Assembly: GCA_018057635.1 (NCBI GenBank)
Contig: JAGPDJ010000185.1
Location: 1 to 5,642 of the forward strand
Source: Ferruginibacter sp.
GTDB lineage: Bacteria > Bacteroidota > Bacteroidia > Chitinophagales > Chitinophagaceae
Reading direction: 5' to 3'
DNA length: 5,642 nucleotides
Both the position numbers and the translations under genes were made by a program. Of the stretch, positions 5,153 through 5,642 are shown in pieces. The notes beneath the pieces are model-generated. The model did not search any database, was not told the DNA's origin, and saw only the letters and a program-made list of their open reading frames with translations. Positions within the stretch are counted from its first letter, which is position 1. Every line of letters begins with the position of its first letter.

Positions 5153-5222
5153 GTATTTAAAACAATTCGTGTAATTCGTGGTTGTAATTCGTGTTATATG
5201 TATTTAAAATAATTCGTGTAAT
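5153..5222. repeat. AATTCGTG repeat cluster between convergent genes
   Basis: A 23-base direct repeat, GTATTTAAAACAATTCGTGT then AAT, occurs at 5153-5175 and again at 5200-5222 with a single C/T difference. The core AATTCGTG occurs four times (5164, 5173, 5186 and 5211). It fills the space between the alkB end and the serS stop codon. The spacing of the core is uneven (9, 13 and 25 bases), so it is neither a CRISPR nor a simple tandem repeat. Confidence 0.8.
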
Positions 5223-5223
5223 C

Positions 5224-5642
5224 TTATTCCCCCTTTTCAATCTTCGCTCCCCCAAAATAATGCTGTATTGCATTTGGAAGATGTATTCCATCCTCAGCCT
5301 GGTTGTTTTCCAGTAATGCCGCCATGATCCTTGGCAGGGCAAGTGAAGAACCATTCAGGGAATGCAGCAGTTGTGTTTTACCTGATTCGTCTTTGTAACG
5401 GATCTTCATCCGGTTGGTCTGGAAACTTTCAAAATTGCTGACAGAACTTACTTCCAGCCATTTTTGCTGGGCTGCACTGAATACTTCAAAATCGTAGGTA
5501 AGTGCAGAAGTAAAGCTCATATCGCCACCGCATAAACGCAGTATCCGGTAAGGTAATTCCAGGAACTGTAACAGGCGTTCCACATGGTGAACCATTTCTT
5601 CCAGGGTATCATAGCTGTTTTGCGGGTGAACCAATTGTATGA
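5224..5642 (-). CDS. serS: Seryl-tRNA synthetase, C-terminal part (5' partial at window edge)
   Basis: The frame is open to the right edge and the visible piece is about 138 codons of the class II catalytic domain. It starts at ...IQLVHPQNSY, just after where motif 2 should lie, and includes LCGGDMSFTSALTYDFEV, the serine-site region WLEVSSVSNFESFQTNR, YKDESGKTQ, and motif 3 NGSSLALPRIMAALLENNQ with its ATP-binding arginine at 5329-5331. The enzyme charges tRNA-Ser with serine in the cytoplasm (ATP + serine + tRNA). The N-terminal coiled-coil arm and motif 1 lie outside the window. The C-terminus ends HYFGGAKIEKGE, slightly extended past the conserved fold. It is convergent with alkB, separated by 125 bases of repeats. 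The TTG at 5632-5634 is an internal leucine codon, not the start. Confidence 0.95.
   Translation of the reverse strand, partial: IQLVHPQNSYDTLEEMVHHVERLLQFLELPYRILRLCGGDMSFTSALTYDFEVFSAAQQKWLEVSSVSNFESFQTNRMKIRYKDESGKTQLLHSLNGSSLALPRIMAALLENNQAEDGIHLPNAIQHYFGGAKIEKGE

Noticed and set aside
5153..5222. CRISPR array
   Set aside because: Only two 23-base units and irregular 8-base cores are present, with no constant spacers and no cas genes.
5157..5354. Minus-strand open frame overlapping the serS end in another frame
   Set aside because: It overlaps conserved serS motif 3 codons and runs into the AATTCGTG repeats, giving a low-complexity NTYNTNYNHE tail; it is not a gene.

Overview
This AT-rich window most likely comes from a member of the Bacteroidetes, probably a Chitinophagaceae-like relative. 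The taxonomic call is inference. It rests on type IX secretion (T9SS) C-terminal sorting domains, a DPNDK (DUF7619-type) module, the Bacteroidetes form of seryl-tRNA synthetase, TTG starts without Shine-Dalgarno sequences, a TAnnTTTG promoter-like motif, and degenerate GCAGAGACGCAGAG-type intergenic repeats.

Layout, left to right: (1) the 3' part of a T9SS-secreted surface protein (1-1013), entering from the left edge; (2) an imperfect inverted repeat (1020-1098); (3) a truncated alkane-monooxygenase (alkB-like) copy that loses homology near 1342-1354 (1118-1420), followed by a short open remnant and a terminator-like hairpin (1502-1524); (4) a complete secreted leucine-rich-repeat protein with signal peptide, EF-hand-like loop, six LRRs and a T9SS sorting domain (1634-3664); (5) a 351-bp gene-free spacer packed with repeat arms (3665-4015); (6) a complete alkB-family membrane di-iron hydroxylase (4016-5098); (7) a repeat-rich convergent intergenic region (5071-5223); (8) the C-terminal part of serS on the minus strand, running off the right edge (5224-5642).

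The main structure of the window is that the order [secreted T9SS protein - inverted repeat - alkB] occurs twice. The two sorting-domain segments share 295 bp with only two, synonymous, differences (offset 2651). The two alkB starts share about 225 bp with 13 differences (offset 2898). The 247-bp difference in offset lies in the extra repeat elements of the second spacer. The upstream parts of the two secreted proteins are only about 51% identical over the 88 residues before the shared block. This looks like an old tandem duplication, or two-locus recombination, in which the first alkB copy was broken and the sorting-domain segments were recently made identical by gene conversion. Only one functional alkB is left.

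Functionally, the two secreted proteins would be exported by Sec and attached or released by T9SS. The alkB product would hydroxylate alkanes or similar chains in the inner membrane with an electron donor (rubredoxin or ferredoxin) encoded elsewhere. serS is an unrelated housekeeping neighbour. I see no tRNA, rRNA, CRISPR array or insertion sequence.
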